Notes under the pieces: generated by a model
What the model was told of the DNA's origin: nothing
The model's input: only the letters and a program-made list of their open reading frames with translations
Databases searched by the model: none
NCBI GenBank assembly: GCA_003833135.1
Contig: QZLH01000168.1
Coordinates: 75,157-117,912, forward strand
Direction of reading: 5' to 3'
Length of the DNA stretch: 42,756 nucleotides
Source of the DNA: Oehlia diaphana
Taxonomy: Eukaryota > Glomeromycota > Glomeromycetes > Glomerales > Glomeraceae
Program-made: the position numbers and the translations under genes
Part shown: one piece after another, positions 11,668 to 22,312 of the stretch
Position numbering within the stretch: position 1 is the first letter of the stretch
Layout of the letters: every line of letters begins with the position of its first letter

Positions 11668-12600
11668 TTAATATAGAGTTGTCAAGCGCTCGTCGTGAGT
11701 CATTAAAGGGGTGGCGATAACACGTTCTATAATGGAGTTATAAAGATTTCGGTCGTGATGCGTACGTTTTCGTGTAGTGTCGTAAGGATGTGTGCGTCGA
11801 TAGTCGCGGAATGAAGATTTGGTGATGTTGAGACGTTTTTTGGCCTCTTTCCACATAATGGAACGTTCTTTCCAAATAGCTTCGTAAATGTCTTGTGAAG
11901 GTCGTATAAAAAGTTGATTAATAATTTTTTATACTAGATTTACCTATACAGCAGCTTTGAAAGGATAAACAACCTCTTTAGGGATTAAATTTAAGAGTAA
12001 GCAATGTAAATGTGGATTATCCGTGATATTCGTTAAAGTACGTTCGGTCCAATTAAATACGGCGCAAAATTTGATAGCATCTTCGTATAAAGCAGAATAT
12101 CGGACAGTTATTGACAATAATAATTTTGTAGGTGTCGTGAAATTTTTTGAAAATGGGGCGAAGTATGTCGAGGACTTTAGAACATGTCCATAGATGTTGG
12201 TTATCTTCAAGATCTTTGCTACAAAAAAAAAACATGAGGAAACCTTTCAATAAATCAGGATAGTTTCTATTTAAGATATTTAGCGTGGGTAGTGAGTGTG
12301 TAGAACATTTTATTTTCCAACTGGTAAATTTACTAAGTTGTATGCTTGTAGGTCAATCAAAAGGATTATGTTGATCCAAAGTTGTGAAAATCCCAATCTA
12401 TAGTATGTTCGAGGGCGCGCTTAATGATCGATAGCGAGCGATGAGAAATGTGAGATTCTAATATACGGTAATACAAAGATTTCTTTAAAGTTTTTATGAT
12501 GTCTCGATCAATGATGAAATTGTCGTTGAAAGAAAGATAACAATGTTGGTCAGGAATTCCTTTCGGGAAAATAGACATAGAAGGCTTAATATCACGTCCT
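11668..12600 (-). mobile_element. Decayed LINE (non-LTR retrotransposon) C-terminal region
   Basis: Read on the minus strand, several frames together give a pattern typical of the region after the reverse transcriptase of fungal LINEs: SWKIKC, HSLPTLNILNRNYPDLL, then a Cys-containing stretch with EDNQHLWTC (12250-12140), resembling the zf-RVT motif. It ends in FRDYRRTHPYD and related sequence (11800-11670). The reading frame changes several times and contains stops, so it is a dead fragment; no reverse transcriptase core is present. Domain naming is by motif resemblance only. Confidence 0.6.
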
Positions 12601-12662
12601 AATTTTGCTAGGTAGTGTCATTAAAAGCGTCTTATAGTAATGGATAAATTACCCTAAAATAG

Positions 12663-12757
12663 GTCATGTTCGTTCACGTGATCATAAGCCAATCTTAATG
12701 CCTGGCTATTTGTAGTGACCAATCAAGGTACGTGTATTTCACGTGATCGAACACGAC
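12663..12757. repeat. Short inverted repeat with CACGTG ends
   Basis: GTCATGTTCGTTCACGTGA at 12663 and the reverse complement of the sequence ending at 12757 (GTCGTGTTCGATCACGTGA) match at 17 of 19 positions and enclose about 57 bases. It could be a tiny non-autonomous element or a paired regulatory site; each arm holds the palindrome CACGTG, an E-box-type core. No target duplication was found. Confidence 0.5.
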
Positions 12758-12882
12758 TTCAAAATGGTGATCGGTGTCGTTAAATCTATAAATAATGATC
12801 AACTTAGAATTCTACTTCGTGATGCCTCTCTCCTAAAAAAAATCTCTCAAATAAAAAAAAAAAAAAATGAATGACTGTAAAA

Positions 12883-14352
12883 ATGTTAAAACTTAACGAT
12901 GATATATTTTTCTTAATTTTACAAGAACTAATAAATGATAGAAAACCACTATATTCTTGCTTATCCGTTAATAAACTTTTATGTGAACTAGTAGTCTCAA
13001 TCTTATGGAGAGATCCATATAAATATTTACGTTCAAGAGATATTGAAGAAAGATTAAAAAGAGGAACATTATTTGAGAGAATTATTCTTTTTCATTTACC
13101 AGAATCATCAAGAAATCATTTAATAAGCAAAGGCATCAATATTATTCCAGAACAACGACAAAAACTTTTATTTAATTATATCAAATATTGTTAATATATT
13201 TGCTATGGTAAATATTTATTTACATGAATCGCTTAATTTAACCGATTCTCAATATGCAATTTTAAATCAAGAAATTATTAAAACTTTTTATCAGTAAATG
13301 TTATGTTATAAAGCGTTTGAATACTATGCTCAGCGAATGTCCATTATATACATTCCCAGGAGCAAATGTTAATCTCTCAACACTCGAATTACAATGTATG
13401 TCATGTAGTGAATTATCATTTTATTATGGATTGACACAGATATGCAGATCAACAGAAAAAATTTCTCTAATGTTATTTGAAAGCAATTCTGGGATTGCAC
13501 ATTTAATTGAAATGCAAAACCGAATTAAATATTTATGCATGTTGTTGATAATGATTATGGATTTAAAGATAAAAATGAAAGTATAAAGGAACAAGTGAGT
13601 GGAGAGAACAAACACACAAGAATCTCTCAAACTTTGATGAAACATGCTGATTCAATTCTTTATTTTATGTTATGGATTGATAGATCTTTTCCCTTTTGTC
13701 TTTTTCCACAATTAATAAATTTAGAAACTTTGAAATTGATTAATGATCTTGATGTTGAACAAAGATTATTTGAGAAGCAATTAGAAATGGCATCTTTTCC
13801 TAATCTTCGAGTACTTGAATTATCTAGTATCTCACTTTCTGTAGCTACGAAGATTATTGGGAATACTAATGGGAATCTTTAAAGGTTAAAATTGAAAGCA
13901 GTGATATTAACAATACAATAATATATATACGAGCAATAATAAACTATTGTCCGAATATTGAATATGTTTCATTGTTCATAAATAATCAGAATCTTGATGA
14001 ACTGAAAAGGTTTTTAATTAGTTGTCAGCGATTAGAAGGAATAGAATTACAAATAAAAATGGCAGAGAATGTAAGGTTTATGAGTGAAAAGTTCTTTTAT
14101 ATATTGGTTAGATTAGCACCAAGTAGTTTATATAAAATCCAAATCGATTTAGGAATTTTCTCCTTATAATCTTTAGATCTATTTTTTATTAATTGGAGAG
14201 GTGGAAAATTTCTGCATTTATATCCTTTGATAACTTTGAGAATTATTTCTGATTCACTTAAAAAAAATGAAATGGAAGGAATTGTCAAATATTGTATGGA
14301 TAATAGTTTTTGGGATACTGATAAATATAAAGAAATTGAATGGGAAGATTAA
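12883..14352 (+). pseudogene. F-box protein pseudogene
   Basis: The N-terminus MLKLNDDIFFLILQEL, then SCLSVNKLLCELVVSILWRDP, is the F-box pattern of the large glomeromycotan F-box family (substrate adaptors of SCF ubiquitin ligases). The rest matches the leucine-rich C-terminal part expected of them (LINLETLKLIND, FPNLRVLELSS, NYCPNIEYVSLF, ending WDTDKYKEIEWED). The frame is broken at least five times: a change near 13192 (TAA), one in the T-run near 13285, one near 13530, a one-base loss in the T-run at about 13878 (TAA at 13880), and an in-frame TAA at 14167. An ATG at 12871 lies four codons upstream in the same frame. Two of the lesions are in homopolymers and could be sequence errors, but the number makes decay the better reading. 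Confidence 0.85.
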
Positions 14353-17032
14353 TAATGACGACATAATTCTATTTGCCACAACGATAAAATGAACTTTTTT
14401 TTTTTTTCTTATGATATTATAGTGTGGCATTGGCGAAATAATGTATATCACATCCTCAAATAAATTTTTACTTTGCCCTTTATTTTAAATACTTTTAAGT
14501 GACCAATAAACTCATTTTAGAACATTGCTATTGTCAAGTAGCCCGTCAATATGCTGAATATGTAATACATGGTTCTATTTAATTTCTTATATTCAACAAT
14601 TTTTATACACTTTTTATACGCTATACTAAATTCTTCTAGTACTGACAGGATGAAAGTTATACTCGGATACTACTATTCAATGATGTGAATTAAGTTTTGC
14701 AACGCTCCCACCAGAACATAATACAACGTTCCAAAATTTACTAACTTTTAAAATATTTAAATGATGTTAATGCGGATGATTGATCTTGGAATATAGTCAT
14801 GATATGATACAAAATATCTTCGCTCACCCTAAAGAATTTATAATAAATCGGTTTCGTATTTTTAAATTAAGGAGCACTTCTTTGAAAGAAAAAAAATTAT
14901 TAAACTTACGAGTTCGAACCTTTAAAATCTCGCCTTTGTGAAAGCAAATTACAAATATATTGTGTAACAACTCATTAGCTTGCTTGTTAGATCGTTTTAT
15001 ACAATGCTTCGCTGCTTCGATATAATTATAATAGCTTCAATAATTAATTCAATATAGAAAATATTTTTAATTTATTTGGCCTAAATGCAACTTACTATTT
15101 TAGATTACAACAATAAAAATATGACAACTAAAATTATTTATAAAGACAACTTTATTCAGTTCTTTTATTATTTATTAATGTTCAAATATTTTCTTTTGTG
15201 ATCATAAGTATTGCTTCAATTGAGACTACTGTATTTCCGATAGTATGGAAGATACGAAATATGATAAACTTTATGTTGGCATATTTCCAACCCTTGTAAA
15301 GTGAGAAACTATTACTTAATATATATCATTTTATTGCACTTGGAGGAAACTATGAGATTGAGCTAGTTGAAGAACCTAGGGTAATGAAAGATTATAAGAA
15401 GAAAACAAATCTATAAATATCATATTTTCAAGCTTCAACTGTTGTTTCAGGAACTTCTAATTATATGGTTATCAAAGGAAATTTTGGTTTAGCTATTTTT
15501 GGTTCCGTCTGCTGGTAAATCTATAGGGAGCGTTCTTAATATTAAATAATGATAATTATTATTAATCAGAATAATTCTTGATTATTCAATTACATCATTT
15601 AAGAATTGCTTTGGTTAAAACAAAATTTTTAGTAATATCAGTTATTATTTATTTACTATAAAATTTTCATGAGTTGTTACTTAGACGTATTGCTTTTTAT
15701 AAAATATATAAGATAGTAAAGTTAACAGTTAAAGTTTACTTAAATATTATTGTTATTAAAAAAATCATTTTAAAGTAAAACAAATGAAATTTTTAAATTA
15801 TAGTAAAATGAATAAATGATGGTTTGTATTTGGAAACTATAATATAATAATATTAATGTAACATAGAACAAGTTTTCACTAATAAGAAAGAATTGCAAAA
15901 ATAAACTTTGTTAATCTCTACGAGACATGAAGATGAAGTAGTAGCAATGAAAAGACATAATAATTTAACTAGCCAGGTATAGAGAGTACATTCTATCAGA
16001 AGTATTGTCAGAAGGAAAGTTTATCAAGAAAGTAGAGATATGTTTCTTTAGTTTTCTTTGGTTGTTCCTTCGCACTTTGGAAAGCTTGAATGACCTTCCT
16101 TATGTAAATACCTCCTTGTTTCATGAAGAAAACAGTCGGAAAAGAATAGAAGTAATTTTAAACACCTATGCCTAGTACCTCGCAATCATGTTGACCTTTA
16201 GGGACTTAAAACTGAATGGTAAACATAAGCCCTGTATTCCGTGTTTTCTTATTCCATGTTATTACCACGAATGTATCATATTCACAAAATTTATTGCCTC
16301 AAAACATGGGAATTACCTTAATTGCTTACTGAGATTTTTCCATAAATGTATCATAATTATATTCACGAGTTACGGGGAAATTACAGTGGTCCGGTTCATG
16401 TTTACCGATAGACGGTTTGACAACAATCATTTCACTGTCAACACATGGCGTGATGTATAAACATAATGACCAGAGTTATACTGTAATGTGGGCCAGGTGA
16501 TTAATTGTTACATCCTGTGTTGTCGTGAAATAAATAGTGAATCATAATTATTTTATACTATTTCGGTAATATGTACTTGTGTAAAAATGTATAATTCTAT
16601 TTCATTTTTTTCTTTAACGTGAAAATTAATCATCAGTTATGCAAGTTAACATCAGCTCGATTATTATTATTATTAAGATAGGTAACGTTATTGCACAATT
16701 TCCTAACATTATAATAAGATATCAATTTGAAACATAGTAAAAAAAAAACTATCGTATGAAACAAGATCTATATAAAACATTTGTCACCATAATGACTACA
16801 AAATTGCAATTTTGACCAAGTATGTGAAGAATAAAGTATATAAATGGAAACAAAAGTATTAAATATTTTACAGTTTTCCATATAAAATATTTTATTAAAT
16901 TAACATTTTACCGTTTTCCATATTAAATATTTTATTAAATTAACATAAATTGATTTAACATAAATTGATATCACATTATATCTTTTTTTAAAAAAATCAA
17001 CAGATACAACCGGAAGTGTTAAATTAAGCAAC
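14353..17032. other. Intergenic DNA with a possible unrecognised coding relic near 15250-15530
   Basis: Near 15250-15530 the phrases YDKLYVGIFPTL, ALGGNYEIELVEEPRVMKDY and SNYMVIKGNFGLAIFG can be read in different frames with stops between them. They have protein-like composition but no family is recognised. The ORF at 16188-16460 lacks any recognisable domain. At 16860-16965 there is a small tandem duplication of a phrase ending TTTTATTAAATTAACAT. No RNA gene was found; a T-loop-like GTTCGAAC at 14913 has no tRNA partner arms. Confidence 0.35.
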
Positions 17033-17260
17033 ATGCCAAAAAATAAAGAACCTGAAAATTTTGGTAAAGTAATTTTTTGATTTGTGATTAAGAAACAATT
17101 GTGATTAAAAAACTGACTTTGCACCAAACATTTTTAATACTAATTCTCTCATGCCAAAAAATAAAGAACCTGAAAATTTTGGTAAAGTAATTTTTTGATT
17201 TGTGATTAAGAAACAATTCTGACTTTTGAACTAAACATTTTATTTAATACTAATTCTCTC
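17033..17260 (+). repeat. Tandem duplication of the first exon and 5' intron of the Uma2-like gene
   Basis: Two direct copies, 17033-17150 and 17151-17260, each start with ATGCCAAAAAATAAAGAACC and end with AATACTAATTCTCTC. They are nearly identical over their first 65 bases; the second copy then lacks a short block. Each includes a start codon, 10 codons and the same GTAAAG donor. Only the second is followed directly by the polypyrimidine tract and acceptor (TTCCTTTAG at 17261-17269). The first copy may be an alternative first exon splicing to the same acceptor. Confidence 0.85.
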
Positions 17261-18062
17261 TTCCTTTAGACTTAAACAAATTGGATCTCACCCGTACTTA
17301 TACTCCAGAGGAACTTGAACAAATTAACAAATGTCTAAAAGTTCGTACTAATTTTGAAAATGGAAGGCTAATCTCTCTTCCTCAAACTCCAATTGCTCAT
17401 GAGGCTGTTGTACATGAGATTTCCAGACAACTTGGTAACTGGAATATTGATACCTGCCAAAACGGTGTTGTTACTACATCTCAAGGGGCTTTTAATTTTA
17501 GTACCACTGCACCAAAAAAAAATCCGAGCACCACATGTTGCTTTTACGTCTGCAAATACTTACAACTCACTTAATGCAAAACAACTTTGGACTTTGCATG
17601 GCCGACCTTTTACTCCCATATTTGTTGCTGAGGTTATAAATAGTACAAATGATCAAATACTTAATGAAGTTGATAATAGGTTCAAAAATGATTACTTCGC
17701 AATGGGTACATCTGTAGAGTTAGGATGGTTAATTGATGCAAAAAACAGCATGATCTGTACTTATAAGAGGAATAATAATGAAATTATTCGTAATAATTGT
17801 AAATGGGAAGATTTAGATGGGGGCGACACTTTACTAGGTTTTACTTTAAACATATCAATAATTGAGAAAATTGTTTCACAGGTATATGTTGTTTTTATTG
17901 CTTTTATGTTGCAATGTTCTACCTTTTTATTTACAATTTAATTTTTTTTTTTCATAGGAATGTGATGAAATTGAAGATAAATGCCCTTATTGTGATTCAC
18001 ATTTTACTCAGGTTTTTGCTATGTTAAAACATATAGCAAGAGTACATATTGTTGTTAAATAA
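17151..18062 (+). CDS. Uma2-like PD-(D/E)XK nuclease-fold protein with C-terminal C2H2 zinc finger, frameshifted
   Basis: Three exons: 17151-17181 (MPKNKEPENF), 17270-17881 and 17958-18062 (TAA). Exon 2 carries the Uma2-type fold (restriction-endonuclease-like, PF05685 by recognition): TPEELEQINK, FENGRLISLPQTPIAHEAVV, then RAPHVAFT, LWTLHGRPFTPIFVAEVINS, LGWLIDAKN and WEDLDGGDTLLGFTL. The frame shifts by one base in the run of nine A at 17513-17521; with eight A the protein would be 248 residues and continuous. The expected catalytic Asp of the RAPDVAF motif is His, while the Glu of AEV remains, so nuclease activity is doubtful. Exon 3 encodes a textbook C2H2 finger, CPYC-x12-H-x4-H, suggesting nucleic-acid binding. 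It is either a real gene with a homopolymer error in the sequence or a recent pseudogene. An extra copy of exon 1 precedes it and a decayed copy of exon 3 follows. Confidence 0.75.
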
Positions 18063-18111
18063 TAATCAAGGACGATCATCTTTAAAACTTTTAAAAACGT
18101 TTTTTATTAAT

Positions 18112-18255
18112 ATCCAAAAATGCCTTTATTGTAATTCACATTTTATTCAGTTTTTGTATGGTAAAACAAACATATTATTGTTAAATAATAATCAAAGTTG
18201 ATAATTTTTAAAATTGTAAAACTTTTAATAACATACGTTTTTTATTAATATCAAA
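18112..18255 (+). pseudogene. Decayed tandem copy of the zinc-finger exon
   Basis: This stretch repeats 17976-18110: AAATGCCTTTATTGTAATTC corresponds to the CPYC part of the finger, and the 3' flank (GTTAAATAATAATCAA, TTTTTTATTAATATC) is conserved too. A deletion after TTTATTCAG and loss of bases before the histidines destroy the finger. It is a tandem duplication of the last exon plus 3' flank. Confidence 0.75.
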
Positions 18256-18605
18256 TTTATAATTACATGATTAATTATATTTTTGAAAGTATTGACATAT
18301 GACAAAACCCTCTCCTTCATTATTATAATTATGATGAGCATCATTTTTTTCTTTCGCAAAATTGTGGGATGACGATTTTAATATTATATACAATAACATA
18401 GTTGATTTTTACTTTAAGTAGTAAATGATAAATTAAAAAACAATCGAAAATTTTATTATGATTTTTTTTTCCATCGGAAATTGTGCTAAAAATGGTCATT
18501 AATTACGCCGAAAATGATCAAATGATTTTATTATAAAAACAGATTTTATTAATTAAATTAATTGTTTTTTTTTTTTTTTTATTATTAATTTTATTAATTA
18601 AAATT
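18256..18605. other. Intergenic AT-rich DNA
   Basis: No gene or clear element. TTTTTTTT-plus-CGGAAA or CGCAAA phrases recur at about 18350 and 18470, hinting at a weak local duplication. Confidence 0.4.
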
Positions 18606-18835
18606 AGTACAGAAAGATCATATCACTTATTTTCACATGGTTAATGAATGATTGGTTAAAAAAATTTTCAAAATTTTATTAGCCGATCACCGACGTATAT
18701 AATAATATATTATAGTACGGGGTGAGATCACTATGGTTAATGGATGATCGGTTATAAATTTTGCCACTTACGTGGCAAAATTTATAACCGATCATCCATT
18801 AATCCATGTTAAATAAGTGGTATTACCCAAGTACT
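18606..18835. mobile_element. Inverted-repeat element with an internal long hairpin
   Basis: The outer ends start AGTAC and read inward with the shared phrase ACTTATTTNNACATGGNTTAATGNATGAT in inverted orientation (18623 onward and 18825 backward). Inside, 18733-18767 and 18772-18807 form an almost perfect hairpin of about 35 bp with a TTAC loop and a single bulged T. No ORF is present. It is probably a foldback-type or MITE-like element formed by inverted duplication. Confidence 0.7.
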
Positions 18836-18854
18836 ATAATATTATTATCTCTTG

Positions 18855-18943
18855 CTAATTGGAATAGTAAAATTTTACTTAGAATCGGAACATCGGCCGA
18901 TCATTTATTCAGTCCTAGTAAAATTTTACTTATTCCTAATTAG
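18855..18943. mobile_element. Foldback element A (CTAATT-GGAAT ends)
   Basis: CTAATTGGAATAGTAAAA at 18855 and its inverted copy ending ATTCCTAATTAG at 18943 bracket a core CATCGGCCGATCATTTATTC. Both arms contain the 14-bp palindrome AGTAAAATTTTACT. The core and arms recur inverted at 19164-19237. Confidence 0.65.
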
Positions 18944-19163
18944 ATAAGTAATACTTGTCGTACGACCTGACCATAACAGAAAAGTTTATTACAGCTGATT
19001 TCATATTGCAATAATAAATAATATATAGTATATAACTATTATTTCTATCGAACCAAAAAAGTTATAAAAAACTCTATTATGTTTATGTTATTATAAAACA
19101 AATATAATATGGTTTTTCATCGTGATTTTCATATAGGAAATAATACTGTCATTTAAGTATTAC

Positions 19164-19237
19164 GGCTAATTAGGAATATGTAAAGGATTGGATAAATGAT
19201 CGGCTATCGACCGTAAATTTTTACATTCCAATTAGCC
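19164..19237. mobile_element. Foldback element B, inverted relative of element A
   Basis: GGCTAATTAGGAATATGTAAA at the left and TTTACATTCCAATTAGCC at the right are inverted copies. The core GGATAAATGATCGGCTATCG is the reverse complement of element A's core with few changes. Homology to element A extends about 10-15 bases outward on both sides (AAGAGATAAT; AGTATTAC), so A and B are related insertions or arms of a larger inverted structure. Confidence 0.6.
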
Positions 19238-19490
19238 AAGAGATAATTGATTTATCCCCTGCTCGTGAGTTATAATATAGTATATTTTATTGTTGAATAT
19301 TATTTTTTCTTTCGCTTGGTTTTTTTTTTTTTTTTATTTTAAAAGATTTTTAAAAAAATAATTAATTTTAGAAAGTTTCGGAACTATTATTATTACACTT
19401 GAAAAATAATATTGAGATTACAAATAAATTAAAAGAAAGTTTTTCTTCATTTGGAAAATGCAAATCTTTCCGAATTACTCAAATTTTCAA

Positions 19491-19715
19491 ATGATAATGA
19501 ACTTTCGGAATTTATGTTTTTCATGTGTAAGTCGGAATTTTGGATTTTTGACCAGACGTCTAAACCACGTTCTCACAGCAGTACATGAATTATCGAGAAT
19601 TTGATAATGAACTTTCGGGATTTATGTTTGTCAGAATTGTGTTAGTCGGGCAAACGAAATTTGAGATTTTGGCCAGACACCTAAACCACATTCTCCTCAC
19701 ATCAGTAAACTCAAT
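19491..19715. repeat. Diverged 110-bp tandem duplication
   Basis: GATAATGAACTTTCGG occurs at 19493 and 19603, each followed by ATTTATGTTT, then GACCAGACGTCTAAACCACGTTCTC or its variant GGCCAGACACCTAAACCACATTCTC, and CAGTA. There are two copies of about 110 bases with perhaps 75-80 percent identity. Confidence 0.7.
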
Positions 19716-20569
19716 TTACAAGATGTGTTGATAAACCTCATGAAAATTACCAACGGTCAGCTGACGCATTGTTTTAAGTAATATTAATAATAATATAAAA
19801 AGCTATTCATATTGATGATGATCAAATTGATAGATGGAAAAGGATACATTGTTGTTTCATTCATATGGATATTTTACGGAGTAAACAAAAATGGTAACAA
19901 AATAACAAAATTTTTCTGACGATCCTAATAAGATATCACGTGTTGATCCGCAGGTGACTTTTTGGCAGTCTTTATTAGAGTTTCCTGTTTACTATATTGA
20001 AAAAAAGTATGAACATATTGCTACCAAAATACATTTCCTTTAATTTCCACTTTTAAATGATTTTACTTTACCGGTAATAAAATTAAGTAATTATTTCGAT
20101 TAATATTAATTTTTGTGGGAAATTTATAAATTTATATTTAATAAAGCATTTCCAAGTAAAAAAAAAAAAATAAACTAAAAAAAATATTGCTTACCAAAAC
20201 ATATGTCAAACAACTTCATAATTTTATTACACAGGTTGTACCGCGAAATTTAATGTGACTTATCGTTAAATCCTTTTTAAATATATTAAAAAAAAGATCT
20301 GCGTTTGAAGTAAGATTACCACATGCAAAGATCAATTTTATATAATTTGACGATCACACATCTTGAATCAAATTAGTCCAATTTAGTAAAAATAATGGAT
20401 TATTATCTTTAAATATTAAAATTTCACCATCCTCAGGTCTAATCGGTTCTCAAATAATTGTAGTTTACTAAAGGATATAAATATATCTAGAAAAAAGAAG
20501 CTGAATAAAGTAAACAAAAAAAAAAGTATACCGTGGCGCAACAGCGTCTACAAAAAAAAAAAAAAAAAA
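19716..20569. other. Intergenic DNA and 5' flank of the first P450
   Basis: No gene is seen. The P450 start codon at 20570 follows directly on a run of 19 A (20551-20569), preceded by GTGGCGCAACAGCGTCTAC. The A-run would be a highly unusual immediate 5' leader, but the ATG matches the expected N-terminal membrane anchor. Confidence 0.4.
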
Positions 20570-22312
20570 ATGATGATTTTTAAACTATTTGAAAATTTTG
20601 GAATTTATGATTGCATTTTATTCTTAACAGCAATGTTAATGACATATGTGGCATATTATTATTACAAATATTTTACTCGTATCAATTCTTTACCTGGTCC
20701 ATTCCCATTCCCGTTCGTCGGTAATTTGCCTCAAATTTTGTGGTTTGGTGGAAACATCATAATGTTTTATGATTATTGTTACGAGAAATATGGTGACATA
20801 TACGAGATTTATAGTGTAAATATGCGAACTATAATTTTATGTCGAGAAAAATACCTTGAAAACATTTTATCAGATAATACATATGCAATGAAATTTCCAA
20901 AATGTGAAGTAACAGAAGAATTGGGACTTTACGGAAAAGGATTAACGTTCAATAATAATTATAAATCGTGGATGTTTAATAATCATTTTTTTAATCAAGC
21001 TATTTTGTCACCAAAATTTACTAATGAAGCTATTGATCAGACAAACAAACTTTTCAATGAATTAGAAAGTTATTGGATTAAGTTATTCCTTAAGGAAGAA
21101 ATTATTAGAGAACATAAAATTAAATTGGATTTTTCTGAATGGTTTTATCATTACACAAATGATTTTATTATTAAATTGTTAACTGGTAAGAGATCTTATT
21201 CAATGGCAGCTTATTTTGATACTCTTAGTGACGAAAAAACTGATTATCCATTAGCAATAGCAGCAAAAGTTGAAGATTCTGTGAGATTATTTGAAGCATT
21301 ACGTAGATTAGTTATAGGATATTCAATGTTTTTCGTAATTCCTTCTTTTATACGACATAATGTTCCATTTGTTAGAAAGAAAATAAATGAAATAAAACAA
21401 ACCTTTAGTTATGTTAATCAAAGATTGGATGAATTAATTAAGAATCGAAGACAAGAAATTGAATATACACCATTGAATGAACCTTTATCGTATGATATGT
21501 TGACATCGATGATTATCAAAAATACAATTCGTGATAATAATTATATCGAAACTGGTGAACCCATGAGATCTATGACTGATGCTGAAATTCGCCTTAGTAT
21601 ACAAGAAGCAATTAGTAGTGGAACTTTTAAAGTAAGTAAATCTTATTAAGGAAATTTTTATTATACATTACTTTAATCATTGAAACGCAATGTACTTTTT
21701 AACTTGAAATTAATTTAAATACTCATTTTTTTATTTCAAATATAGACTGGAAATTTACTCTCATTCATTGTCTATTATATTGTATGTAATCCAGATGTAA
21801 AAAAGAAAATGTTAAAAGAAATTGATAATGTATTCCAAGGTGATAAAAGGCGACCAATTACTAAAGATGATTTTTATAGTTTAAATTATTGTGAAGCAAT
21901 TGTAAAGGAAACAGCTCGCATTCTTCCAATAGTACATACATTTACAAGATATATTGATAAACCTAATAAAACGGCAGAATATCATTGGCCAGCTGACTCA
22001 TTGTTTCTAATTTATTCTAAAGCTATTCATAATAATGATAAAATTTGGGAAGAACCTAATAAATTTAACCCTGATAGGTGGATGGTTGAAAATTTTGAGC
22101 CAAGGAAAAATTCTTTTCTTATGTTTGGTGGAGGATTAAGATTATGTCCAGGAAGAAAGTTATCAATGATTGGAATAGTTTGTTTAATGGCTTTATTGTT
22201 TAGAAAATATGAAATTAATTTAGTAGATATGAATAATCCTATTAAAATTACCAGTGACGGCAGTATAATTAAATGTCTCAACTTAATAGTTGAAATTAGA
22301 TCAAGAAATTGA
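20570..22312 (+). CDS. Cytochrome P450 monooxygenase with non-canonical I-helix
   Basis: Two exons, 20570-21631 and 21746-22312 (TGA), separated by a GTAAGT...TAG phase-0 intron, give 542 residues, a normal length. The protein begins with a hydrophobic anchor (CILFLTAMLMTYVAYYYY) for the endoplasmic reticulum and a proline hinge (LPGPFPFPFVGNLP). Later come the K-helix E-x-x-R (ETAR), the PERF-type FNPDRW, and the haem-binding loop FGGGLRLCPG with Cys as thiolate ligand. The expected oxygen-activating AGxE/DT of the I-helix is replaced by SGTFKTG across the splice junction, so the acid-alcohol pair is missing. Such P450s exist but often have unusual chemistry. The substrate is unknown; the fold predicts NADPH-reductase-dependent oxidation of a lipophilic compound. 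Confidence 0.93.

Noticed and set aside
14900..14945. GTTCGAAC T-loop-like motif suggesting a tRNA
   Set aside because: No matching T-stem, D-arm, anticodon arm or acceptor stem around it.
18733..18807. Hairpin as a transcription terminator
   Set aside because: Intrinsic hairpin terminators are bacterial; this is nuclear eukaryotic-type DNA and the structure fits a foldback element.
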